46,401 nucleotides of DNA from Guillardia theta CCMP2712 (lineage: Eukaryota > Cryptophyceae > Pyrenomonadales > Geminigeraceae): the NCBI RefSeq assembly GCF_000315625.1, contig NW_005434601.1, positions 280,709 through 327,109 of the forward strand. Reading direction: 5' to 3'. This document shows positions 15,785 to 25,575 of this stretch, piece by piece (the first letter of the stretch is position 1; the number at the start of each line of letters is the position of its first letter). The notes beneath the pieces are model-generated. The model was not told where the DNA came from. It did not search any database and saw only the letters and a program-made list of their open reading frames with translations. The translations under genes and the position numbers were made by a program.

Positions 15785-17362
15785 GTTGGCTGGAGGGGAA
15801 GGAGAGCCCCCAAGAGAGATGATTTCGCATCTCACGGAAACTGAAGATCTCCGTGTAGTAAAATACTTCTTTCTTTTTATGGCACGGTCCTCTCGTCTGC
15901 CTGTCAATTCGTCTTACGCTTTGAGAGGTGCTCTGCATGCTCCTTCGCCAGCGTATCGCTCTGTAGACGGTCTTCATACAAGGATAGTCTATCGGCCTAG
16001 CTGCTCTCCTATGATACATCTCTCTATGAAGATCAAGCCAAAGTCAGTGAGCTTTGGAGATCCTGATGGTAAGGAACCCACGGGAGTCTGCTTGTACTAC
16101 AGTTACTACCCGGATGCGCCGCGGCTACTATCATTGACTTGAGCTGCAGTTTGCCTCCTTGGCCTTCTCTTGCTCGCTCTTCTTGCTCTTTATCTCTCTT
16201 GATGACGGCGATCAGGTTGCAATGTCCTTGTACAGGTTAGGGCCTTCGCGTGGAAGGACGAGGATGAGGACTTCGCCGTTTGCTTAGAAGCATGAGTGTA
16301 GGGATCGGACTCGCACACATACAGCTGTGTTTACCTGCAACGCTCTTCCTGCTCCCTGTGCATCATACAGCAGGGATCTGTTGCACGAGTACGCTGCTTC
16401 GCTATGCTATGTCAGGCTGCTCGCAAGTCGCTGTGGAGTGACATGCAATCACAATCTGTATAGTGCTAGGAACAACTGCTCAGGTGGTCTGTCCTTTCCC
16501 TTGCTGTATGTGCCACGAACCGATAGTGCGTTTATGTTATCTAATAAACTTCATGTCTCTACTCATCAGCTTTTTGTGATCCAGCGGAGGTGCTTTGAGA
16601 ATTCGCTGTAGACGTCTGCAACCCATAAAGCTTCACAGGGGTGTGACACGATTTGGTAGCTTTAAGTGTTGGTGTCGTGAGTTGTAAAGCCTTTTGTTTC
16701 CCTCTCCTATCTTTTTGCTTTTTGCGTCTGGATTACTGTATGTCGTACAATACTCGACTGGCTTCTTGCTTCCAAGCAGATCTCTGAACATCACCTTTCT
16801 GATAATGATTGGCAATCTGTGGGGGACGCTGATGATTTGGGACAAGACCGTGTCTTCACGAAGACGGTGGGGGTGCAATCAACAAGACCACGTCGTCACA
16901 ATCATTGGAAGACCTGGCTGAGCAGGTTGCGTCGCTCCAGGCGCAACTGCATGCAGCTCTACATATGAGCCAGACCGTGGAGTCCAGACCGCCGACCGGG
17001 ATGATGGCATGTCACATTCTCCAGGTACCGCGGTCACCATGGAAGGGGATGCGAGGAACCTCTTCACACGCTTACCGCTGATCGACGGCTCGGCCGTCGG
17101 CATCGACGCCTCTCGCTGTCGATACTCGTGCCCAACACTCGGCAAAAATCAAGAGCTTGCCTAAGTTGGATACCGCTGGGCAGACCCTGAAGACGAATGT
17201 GTTGACGTAGGTCAGAGCAGAACGGTATGCTCTCAAATAAACTACATGTCTCTACACTGCACCTTCTTGTGATCTAGCGCACTCCTCGCCCACAACGACG
17301 GTTGCCTGACAGGCCTCTTGCTGCCCATCTCCACGACAGGGCTGCTCAGCCTTGCTTTATTC

Positions 17363-18208
17363 CTAGTCCCTCAGACACTCCTCCCACTTGCCCTGACCCT
17401 CCCTCGACTGCCCGCCCTCCTCCTCCCATGCAAACCAAGGCTCGCCCTGCGCCGGCCTCTCCCAGGCCTCCTCCGCCGTGCTCGGGCCGTGGCCTAGGGG
17501 GACTACGGCTTGCGCTTCTTCCTCGCCCCAGGCGCCCTCCGTCAGGTACATCTCCCACGTGCTGTCTGGGCTGACGAGCTCGTCGCCCGACCCCAGGAAG
17601 CCCTCCGAGCCCTCCTCCCACCAGGTGCAGCAGCTCTGAGCCTCTGCTGCCTCCTCCTCCGTCCTCGCCCCGCTCTGCCGCCTCCGCCTCCATCCGTCCA
17701 GGCACGCCTGGCCTGACCTGACGCATCGCCCGCAAGGCCTCTCGGGGTCGCACTTGAGCCGCGACCTCCTGCAGCGCTCGCACGCTTGGGTCACCTGCTC
17801 TCGCCTCCGCTGGTACCCCTGCAAGTCCACTCCCAGCGGAAGCCCCCCTTCCTCGTAGCACACGGACCCTGTCCGGAAGCAGCGCGCGCAGGGCCGCGCT
17901 TCCCCGCAGCGCACTTTCTTGAGCTGGCAGCTCAGGCAGGCCTTGCTCGACCTGCGGCGAAGCCCGCGCGTTACCGTGGGGGTCCCGAGCGCGGCATCAC
18001 CAGCCTCTGGTCGAGAGCAGTCGTCCCCGCGTCCGGCCCGGAGGCAGCGGGAGCAAGGGAACTGCTCGTCACAGCGAGTCTTGCGGCGACGGCACTGGGC
18101 GCAAGCAGCGAAGGGGCGAGGAGGAACAGCAAGCGGCATCATGGAGGGGCGAGGAGGAACAGCAAGCGGCATCATGGAGGGGCGAGGAGGAACAGCAAGC
18201 GGCATCAT
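17363..18208 (-). CDS. Triple Zn(2)-Cys(6) cluster protein, copy 6
   Basis: 281 aa, three MMPLAVPPRP units. Variants CLSC, TVTRG, AQAVV. Apparently intact. The 5' spacer of this copy has an extra G near 18585 and a GAG-to-CAC change near 19391 that are not seen in other spacers. Confidence 0.85.
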   Translation of the reverse strand: MMPLAVPPRPSMMPLAVPPRPSMMPLAVPPRPFAACAQCRRRKTRCDEQFPCSRCLRAGRGDDCSRPEAGDAALGTPTVTRGLRRRSSKACLSCQLKKVRCGEARPCARCFRTGSVCYEEGGLPLGVDLQGYQRRREQVTQACERCRRSRLKCDPERPCGRCVRSGQACLDGWRRRRQSGARTEEEAAEAQSCCTWWEEGSEGFLGSGDELVSPDSTWEMYLTEGAWGEEEAQAVVPLGHGPSTAEEAWERPAQGEPWFAWEEEGGQSREGQGKWEECLRD

Positions 18209-19787
18209 GTTGGCTGGAGGGGAAGGAGAGCCCCCAAGAGAGATGATTTCGCATCTCACGGAAACTGAAGATCTCCGTGTAGTAAAATACTTCTTTCTTT
18301 TTATGGCACGGTCCTCTCGTCTGCCTGTCAATTCGTCTTACGCTTTGAGAGGTGCTCTGCATGCTCCTTCGCCAGCGTATCGCTCTGTAGACGGTCTTCA
18401 TACAAGGATAGTCTATCGGCCTAGCTGCTCTCCTATGATACATCTCTCTATGAAGATCAAGCCAAAGTCAGTGAGCTTTGGAGATCCTGATGGTAAGGAA
18501 CCCACGGGAGTCTGCTTGTACTACAGTTACTACCCGGATGCGCCGCGGCTACTATCATTGACTTGAGCTGCAGTTTGCCTCCTTGGGCCTTCTCTTGCTC
18601 GCTCTTCTTGCTCTTTATCTCTCTTGATGACGGCGATCAGGTTGCAATGTCCTTGTACAGGTTAGGGCCTTCGCGTGGAAGGACGAGGATGAGGACTTCG
18701 CCGTTTGCTTAGAAGCATGAGTGTAGGTATCGGACTCGCACACATACAGCTGTCTTTACCTGCAACGCTCTTCCTGCTCCCTGTGCATCATACAGCAGGG
18801 ATCTGTTGCACGAGTACGCTGCTTCGCTATGCTATGTCAGGCTGCTCGCAAGTCGCTGTGGAGTGACCTGCAATCACAATCTGTATAGTGCTAGGAACAA
18901 CTGCTCAGGTGGTCTGTCCTTTCCCTTGCTGTATGTGCCACGAACCGATAGTGCGTTTATGTTATCTAATAAACTTCATGTCTCTACTCATCAGCTTTTT
19001 GTGATCCAGCGGAGGTGCTTTGAGAATTCGCTGTAGACGTCTGCAACCCATAAAGCTTCACAGGGGTGTGACACGATTTGGTAGCTTTAAGTGTTGGTGT
19101 CGTGAGTTGTAAAGTCTTTTGTTTCCCTCTCCTATCTTTTTGCTTTTTGCGTCTGGATTACTGTATGTCGTACAATACTCGACTGGCTTCTTGCTTCCAA
19201 GCAGATCTCTGAGCATCACCTTTCTGATAATGATTGGCAATCTGTGGGGGACGCTGATGATTTGGGACAAGACCGTGTCTTCACGAAGACGGTGGGGGTG
19301 CAATCAACAAGACCACGTCGTCACAATCATTGGAAGACCTGGCTGAGCAGGTTGCGTCGCTCCAGGCGCAACTGCATGCAGCTCTACATATGCACCAGAC
19401 CGTGGAGTCCAGACCGCCGACCGGGATGATGGCATGTCACATTCTCCAGGTACCGCGGTCACCATGGAAGGGGATGCGAGGAACCTCTTCACACGCTTAC
19501 CGCTGATCGACGGCACGGCCGTCGGCATCGACGCCTCTCGCTGTCGATACTCGTGCCCAACACTCGGCAAAAATCAAGAGCTTGCCTAAGTTGGATACCG
19601 CTGGGCAGACCCTGAAGACGAATGTGTTGACGTAGGTCAGAGCAGAACGGTATGCTCTCAAATAAACTACATGTCTCTACACTGCACCTTCTTGTGATCT
19701 AGCGCACTCCTCGCCCACAACGACGGTTGCCTGACAGGCCTCTTGCTGCCCATCTCCACGACAGGGCTGCTCAGCCTTGCTTTATTC

Positions 19788-20704
19788 CTAGTCCCTCAGA
19801 CACTCCTCCCACTTGCCCTGACCCTCCCTCGACTGCCCGCCCTCCTCCTCCCATGCAAACCAAGGCTCGCCCTGCGCCGGCCTCTCCCAGGCCTCCTCCG
19901 CTGTGCTCGGGCCGTGGCCTAGGGGGACTGCGGCTTGCGCTTCTTCCTCGCCCCAGGCGCCCTCCGTCAGGTACATCTCCCACGTGCTGTCTGGGCTGAC
20001 GAGCTCGTCGCCCGACCCCAGGAAGCCCTCCGAGCCCTCCTCCCACCAGGTGCAGCAGCTCTGAGCCTCTGCTGCCTCCTCCTCCGTCCTCGCCCCGCTC
20101 TGCCGCCTCCGCCTCCATCCGTCCAGGCACGCCTGGCCTGACCTGACGCATCGCCCGCAAGGCCTCTCGGGGTCGCACTTGAGCCGCGACCTCCTGCAGC
20201 GCTCGCACGCTTGGGTCACCTGCTCTCGCCTCCGCTGGTACCCCTGCAAGTCCACTCCCAGCGGAAGCCCCCCTTCCTCGTAGCACACGGACCCTGTCCG
20301 GAAGCAGCGCGCGCAGGGCCGCGCTTCCCCGCAGCGCGCTGGTACCCCTGCAAGTCCACTCCCAGCGGAAGCCCCCCTTCCTCGTAGCACACGGACCCTG
20401 TCCGGAAGCAGCGCGCGCAGGGCCGCGCTTCCCCGCAGCGCACTTTCTTGAGCTGGCAGCTCAGGCAGGCCTTGCTCGACCTGCGGCGAAGTCCGCGCGT
20501 TACCGTGGGGGTCCCGAGCGCGGCATCACCAGCCTCTGGTCGAGAGCAGTCGTCCCCGCGTCCGGCCCGGAGGCAGCGGGAGCAAGGGAACTGCTCGTCA
20601 CAGCGAGTCTTGCGGCGACGGCACTGGGCGCAAGCAGCGAAGGGGCGAGGAGGAACAGCAAGCGGCATCATGGAGGGGCGAGGAGGAACAGCAAGCGGCA
20701 TCAT
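19788..20704 (-). pseudogene. Triple Zn(2)-Cys(6) cluster gene, copy 7, broken by a 104-bp duplication
   Basis: The segment 20234-20337 is repeated exactly as 20338-20441. Since 104 is not a multiple of three, the frame starting at 20704 keeps clusters 1 and 2 and then leaves frame, ending at 20216 without cluster 3 or the acidic tail. The normal C-terminal half (second part of cluster 2, cluster 3 and tail) stays open in the other frame down to 19788. The product would have two clusters and no tail, so it could be inactive or interfering; either is inference. Variants CLSC, TVTRG; tail frame AQAAV. Confidence 0.85.
20234..20441. repeat. 104-bp direct tandem duplication inside copy 7
   Basis: Two exact 104-bp copies starting GCTGGTACCCCTGCAAG, at 20234 and 20338. 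Other units contain the segment once. The junction reads CGCAGCGCGCTGGTACC, consistent with slippage or unequal exchange at a short GC microhomology. Confidence 0.95.
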
Positions 20705-22282
20705 GTTGGCTGGAGGGGAAGGAGAGCCCCCAAGAGAGATGATTTCGCATCTCACGGAAACTGAAGATCTCCGTGTAGTAAAATACTTCTTTCTTTTTAT
20801 GGCACGGTCCTCTCGTCTGCCTGTCAATTCGTCTTACGCTTTGAGAGGTGCTCTGCATGCTCCTTCGCCAGCGTATCGCTCTGTAGACGGTCTTCATACA
20901 AGGATAGTCTATCGGCCTAGCTGCTCTCCTATGATACATCTCTCTATGAAGATCAAGCCAAAGTCAGTGAGCTTTGGAGATCCTGATGGTAAGGAACCCA
21001 CGGGAGTCTGCTTGTACTACAGTTACTACCCGGATGCGCCGCGGCTACTATCATTGACTTGAGCTGCAGTTTGCCTCCTTGGCCTTCTCTTGCTCGCTCT
21101 TCTTGCTCTTTATCTCTCTTGATGACGGCGATCAGGTTGCAATGTCCTTGTACAGGTTAGGGCCTTCGCGTGGAAGGACGAGGATGAGGACTTCGCCGTT
21201 TGCTTAGAAGCATGAGTGTAGGTATCGGACTCGCACACATACAGCTGTGTTTACCTGCAACGCTCTTCCTGCTCCCTGTGCATCATACAGCAGGGATCTG
21301 TTGCACGAGTACGCTGCTTCGCTATGCTATGTCAGGCTGCTCGCAAGTCGCTGTGGAGTGACATGCAATCACAATCTGTATAGTGCTAGGAACAACTGCT
21401 CAGGTGGTCTGTCCTTTCCCTTGCTGTATGTGCCACGAACCGATAGTGCGTTTATGTTATCTAATAAACTTCATGTCTCTACTCATCAGCTTTTTGTGAT
21501 CTAGCGGAGGTGCTTCGAGAGTTCGCTGTAGACGTCTGCAACCCATAAAGCTTCACAGGGGTGTGACACGATTTGGTAGCTTTAAGTGTTGGTGTCGTGA
21601 GTTGTAAAGTCTTTTGTTTCCCTCTCCTATCTTTTTGCTTTTTGCGTCTGGATTACTGTATGTCGTACAATACTCGACTGGCTTCTTGCTTCCAAGCAGA
21701 TCTCTGAACATCACCTTTCTGATAATGATTGGCAATCTGTGGGGGACGCTGATGATTTGGGACAAGACCGTGTCTTCACGAAGACGGTGGGGGTGCAATC
21801 AACAAGACCACGTCGTCACAATCATTGGAAGACCTGGCTGAGCAGGTTGCGTCGCTCCAGGCGCAACTGCATGCAGCTCTACATATGAGCCAGACCGTGG
21901 AGTCCAGACCGCCGACCGGGATGATGGCATGTCACATTCTCCAGGTACCGCGGTCACCATGGAAGGGGATGCGAGGAACCTCTTCACACGCTTACCGCTG
22001 ATCGACGGCTCGGCCGTCGGCATCGACGCCTCTCGCTGTCGATACTCGTGCCCAACACTCGGCAAAAATCAAGAGCTTGCCTAAGTTGGATACCGCTGGG
22101 CAGACCCTGAAGACGAATGTGTTGACGTAGGTCAGAGCAGAACGGTATGCTCTCAAATAAACTACATGTCTCTACACTGCACCTTCTTGTGATCTAGCGC
22201 ACTCCTCGCCCACAACGACGGTTGCCTGACAGGCCTCTTGCTGCCCATCTCCACGACAGGGCTGCTCAGCCTTGCTTTATTC

Positions 22283-23095
22283 CTAGTCCCTCAGACACTC
22301 CTCCCACTTGCCCTGACCCTCCCTCGACTGCCCGCCCTCCTCCTCCCATGCAAACCAAGGCTCGCCCTGCGCCGGCCTCTCCCAGGCCTCCTCCGCCGTG
22401 CTCGGGCCGTGGCCTAGGGGGACTGCGGCTTGCGCTTCTTCCTCGCCCCAGGCGCCCTCCGTCAGGTACATCTCCCACGTGCTGTCTGGGCTGACGAGCT
22501 CGTCGCCCGACCCCAGGAAGCCCTCCGAGCCCTCCTCCCACCAGGTGCAGCAGCTCTGAGCCTCTGCTGCCTCCTCCTCCGTCCTCGCCCCGCTCTGCCG
22601 CCTCCGCCTCCATCCGTCCAGGCACGCCTGGCCTGACCTGACGCATCGCCCGCAAGGCCTCTCGGGGTCGCACTTGAGCCGCGACCTCCTGCAGCGCTCG
22701 CACGCTTGGGTCACCTGCTCTCGCCTCCGCTGGTACCCCTGCAAGTCCACTCCCAGCGGAAGCCCCCCTTCCTCGTAGCACACGGACCCTGTCCGGAAGC
22801 AGCGCGCGCAGGGCCGCGCTTCCCCGCAGCGCACTTTCTTGAGCTGGCAGCTCAGGCAGGCCTTGCTCGACCTGCGGCGAAGCCCGCGCGTTGCCGTGGG
22901 GGTCCCAAGCGCGGCATCACCAGCCTCTGGTCGAGAGCAGTCGTCCCCGCGTCCGGCCCGGAGGCAGCGGGAGCAAGGGAACTGCTCGTCACAGCGAGTC
23001 TTGCGGCGACGGCACTGGGCGCAAGCAGCGAAGGGGCGAGGAGGAACAGCAAGCGGCATCATGGAGGGGCGAGGAGGAACAGCAAGCGGCATCAT
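22283..23095 (-). CDS. Triple Zn(2)-Cys(6) cluster protein, copy 8 (normal 5' flank missing)
   Basis: 270 aa from the first ATG at 23095, with two complete MMPLAVPPRP units. A third upstream unit is broken near 23121, where array similarity ends, so the 5' flank shared by the other copies is replaced by unrelated DNA. Variants CLSC with TATRG, and AQAAV. The coding region is intact, but with a different upstream region it may be silent or differently controlled. Confidence 0.8.
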   Translation of the reverse strand: MMPLAVPPRPSMMPLAVPPRPFAACAQCRRRKTRCDEQFPCSRCLRAGRGDDCSRPEAGDAALGTPTATRGLRRRSSKACLSCQLKKVRCGEARPCARCFRTGSVCYEEGGLPLGVDLQGYQRRREQVTQACERCRRSRLKCDPERPCGRCVRSGQACLDGWRRRRQSGARTEEEAAEAQSCCTWWEEGSEGFLGSGDELVSPDSTWEMYLTEGAWGEEEAQAAVPLGHGPSTAEEAWERPAQGEPWFAWEEEGGQSREGQGKWEECLRD

Positions 23096-23121
23096 GGAGG
23101 GGCGAGGAGGAACAGCAAGCA

Positions 23122-24011
23122 GGAGGAACAGCAAGCGGAGTCTCGGGGTTGCCGTGTGGTAAATTTGTGTTCCTTTCTGCCTGTCAACTCAACACGAGCG
23201 TCTACTCGTGTAGTCCAATCATTCGTAATGAGCCTCCCCGGGCCCCCTCCTCCCCCTACGCTTGTTTTCCTGTGGTCGCGATCTAGGGCATGAGCCCTCC
23301 TCCTCTCAGAGTCTGCTGGGCCCGGGGAGCATGAAAGGGTCAACCGTGAACGGGGGAGTAGTCTCTGTTCTGCCTTTAAGCGTTTCAATAAACTTGGGCC
23401 TCTCTATCTCTGGGCTCGGTAGCAGGCCGTCACCTCAGACTGTCGTGTACCGTAGTACGGTATCCGATGATAGTATGGCCCGGCTCTGCATGCCGATGAT
23501 CATCGGTTGCTCCTTCGCTACTTCAGTACAGTGGCAACCTGGATGCACGGCTTTCAAGTTTCTAGCACACTGGCCATCTAGGACAATTCTAGCACACATC
23601 TAGGATAGTAGGACATTTCTAGCACACATCTAGGACATGTCTAGCACACATCTAGGACATTTCCAGCGCACATCTAGGCTAGTAGGACATTTCTAGCACA
23701 CATCTAGGACATTTCTAGCACACATCTAGCATAGGACATTTCTAGCGCATATCTAGGACATTTCTAGCACACATCTAGGACATTTCTAGCACACATCTAG
23801 GACAAGTTTCGGAAGTTCTAGCACACATCTAGGACAGACATTACGATACGGGTGCGCCTCAGGGTTCATTCATTCTGATCCGGAAGGGTCAGGGCATCCC
23901 TGTGGGTAGGGGTAGTCATGTGTGTGGACAATGGTAGGGTACTTTTCGTTTCAATTGAAGGTAGGGGTACATTGGGGGTGGGGTTGTACGCCGTTGGGTC
24001 GAGGGGTCGCC
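23122..24011. other. Right flank of the array, no gene recognised
   Basis: No convincing coding sequence. It contains an AATAAACTT stretch near 23389, a 15-bp perfect inverted repeat with one central base (TACCGTAGTACGGTA, 23448-23462), the satellite at 23559-23834, and a G-rich stretch near 23900-23990 before the next gene. Confidence 0.6.
23559..23834. repeat. Short satellite, 11 units of about 21-22 bp
   Basis: Eleven copies built on TCTAGCACACATCTAGGAC plus a short ATT tail. Spacing is mostly 21-22 bp, with some units lengthened to about 27-32 bp by insertions such as ATAGTAGG. CTAG occurs twice per unit. Spacers are short and nearly identical and no cas genes are present, so it is not a CRISPR array. 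Confidence 0.9.
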
Positions 24012-24070
24012 ATGTCGATGGAGGGGATCAATGCTGTGATGAGGAAGGCTACTATGGCGACGGCGACGGC

Positions 24071-24123
<53 letters not shown>

Positions 24124-25389
24124 GGAAGTCAGACATGCCTTCACTGACTTCACTGCTCTCTCGAAACTCTGCCTCCTCGTCCTACATGTCATTCTCAACC
24201 TCGTCACCGTCCTTTGTGTCTCGTCGGTTAAACAACAGACGACTTCGGCTTCCATCTCTTCAGGAGAGCTCCTCCTCCTCCATCGATGCAGACACTGCAC
24301 CTCATCGCCAGGATCATGCAGGAGTGAGTGCTGCGGCTGTTCAACTCCGGGCATGCGTGTCTGAAGGTATACTTTCGGCGTGATGGCGAACTATCGCTGA
24401 CATTGCCTGTAGCACGGGATGTCAAGGATGGGATCTGGTGCCTCTCTCGCCTCCTCTCTCGCCTGCCCCCCGCTCTCGAGCACAGAGCTCTTGCTGTAGC
24501 CCAGGAGGTTGCTCCGACGGTGGACAAGAGGACGCCTCCGCAGGGCCTGACAATCAATCTTGAGACTTGCCTGGGACAAGCTCGTAGTCCTGATGCTCGC
24601 ACTTTCTGTCTTGCTGATCTTCTCGCTCGCATCCCTCCCAAGGCTCTCGCGCTGGCTGCCCGTCAGGCTGAGGAGACTCCCGTCGTCGACTGGAACGGAA
24701 CTAGCGCCGATGCCACACAGGACGCCGAGAGCTTCCTGTCCTGCGTGCAGAGCTCGGAGGTTGCCACAGTCTTCCCGGCCCTTATCCTCTTCCCTTCTTG
24801 TTCCTTCTCTTTGCTTCCCTCCCACCTCTTCCCTTCTTGGTCCTTCTCTTTGCTTCCCTCCCACCTCCTCCCTTCTTGTTTCTCCCTCCTTCTCTTCCTT
24901 GCCCTTCTCCAGCCTCCCTGCTGACTGGGAGCCTGCAGACTGTGGACGAAGGGATCGTGTGTCTGGGTACCCTCCTCTCCGACCTCCCGCAGGCGCTTGT
25001 AGAACGCAGCACGCGTCTCCTTACCTCTCTGCCTCCTCGCACCGTCAACACGGACCCTTCCGAGATGCAGACCCCAAACTTCGTCAAGTGCCTGAAGCTT
25101 GCGAGCAGCGGCGACTCCGCCATCTACTGCCTATCAAACTACCTTATCCACCTCCCTCAGGACCAGGTGCTCCCCTCCTCCCCTCTGGCTCGTAATGGCT
25201 GAGCCGAGCTGCAGGTCGAACGGGCGTACATCTTCTACAAGACCCAGCGGCTTCATCCCACGCTCGAGGACGTTGACCGGGTGAGGGAGGGAGGACGAGA
25301 AGGAGAGGAGAGAGGGAGTGACAGGGGAGCAGGAGGGCGTGTTCAAGAGCACCGCCAAGACGGCACTTAACGACGTTGGCCTCGGCTAG
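24012..25389 (+). CDS. Unknown protein with a 16-Met tract and a ~55-residue CL..LL..LP helical repeat
   Basis: Five exons: 24012-24366, 24413-24759, 24939-25166, 25215-25280 and 25333-25389. All junctions agree in phase and give 350 aa. Introns are 46, 179, 48 and 52 nt; the second donor (GTTGCC) is weak but gives the right frame. The N-terminus includes 16 consecutive Met codons (24072-24119), then a Ser-rich stretch. The rest carries about four repeats: GIWCLSRLLSRLPPAL, TFCLADLLARIPPKAL, GIVCLGTLLSDLPQAL and AIYCLSNYLIHLPQDQ. They are about 55 residues apart and joined by a loop ending in another conserved Leu/Cys pair (ETCLGQA, VKCLKLA). The pattern suggests an alpha-solenoid, a binding scaffold. 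No enzyme motif, signal peptide or membrane segment is seen. I do not recognise the family. The true start could be any of several ATGs. Confidence 0.75.
24072..24119. repeat. (ATG)16 microsatellite in coding sequence
   Basis: Sixteen exact ATG units in the frame of the downstream exon, so it encodes poly-Met. Unit-number changes would keep frame. The other plus-strand frame gives a poly-Asp tract that does not connect to the conserved exons. Confidence 0.95.
24781..24876. repeat. Intronic tandem duplication of about 40 bp
   Basis: Two or more copies of a CT-rich segment containing TTGCTTCCCTCCCACCTC and CCTTCTCTTTG lie inside intron 2 (24760-24938). They account for most of its extra length over the other, roughly 50-nt introns of the gene. 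Confidence 0.75.
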
Positions 25390-25575
25390 AGCCTCGGGGG
25401 AGCGTCAAGTAGATTTACATCATGGAAACTAGAAGGACAGCAAACGACTACCATCATGTTGACAGGCTGCTGTCCTCGCTCGCCGTCGCCAGGGGCTACA
25501 AGAGCCCTCGGGCTTGCAAGTCCTCCTTGCACCTCGGCGACTCCACGTACCTGAAGTGAAGTGAGTGGGACAATC
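25390..25575. other. Convergent intergenic spacer
   Basis: 186 bp between the stop of the plus-strand CL-repeat gene and the stop of the minus-strand gene. It must hold both 3' ends. No clear AATAAA is seen on either strand. Confidence 0.6.

Larger units (their letters stand above)
5224..23121 (-). repeat. Tandem array of eight 2.4-kb units, each with a triple Zn-cluster gene
   Basis: Units start at 5224, 7615, 10039, 12496, 14887, 17278, 19703 and 22198. Their lengths are 2391, 2424, 2457, 2391, 2391, 2425, 2495 and a final partial unit. The lengths are fully explained by a basic 2391-bp unit plus 33 bp for each extra minisatellite copy (units 2, 3, 6), one inserted base in the spacer of unit 6 (near 18585), and a 104-bp duplication in unit 7. 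Units are near-identical, differing at scattered single bases. All gene copies point left. The array begins 85 bp beyond the stop of copy 1 and ends inside the N-terminal minisatellite of copy 8. No transposase, reverse transcriptase or terminal inverted repeats were seen, so this looks like unequal crossing-over rather than transposition. Confidence 0.95.

Noticed and set aside
5224-23121. Array unit as a transposon
   Set aside because: No transposase or reverse transcriptase, no inverted ends, no target-site duplication, and copies are strictly head-to-tail.
23448-23462. 15-bp inverted repeat as an operator or terminator
   Set aside because: A single short palindrome with no neighbouring gene start or end; expected by chance in a window this size.
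23559-23834. Regular short repeats as a possible CRISPR array
   Set aside because: There are no distinct spacers or cas genes, and the genome is eukaryotic.
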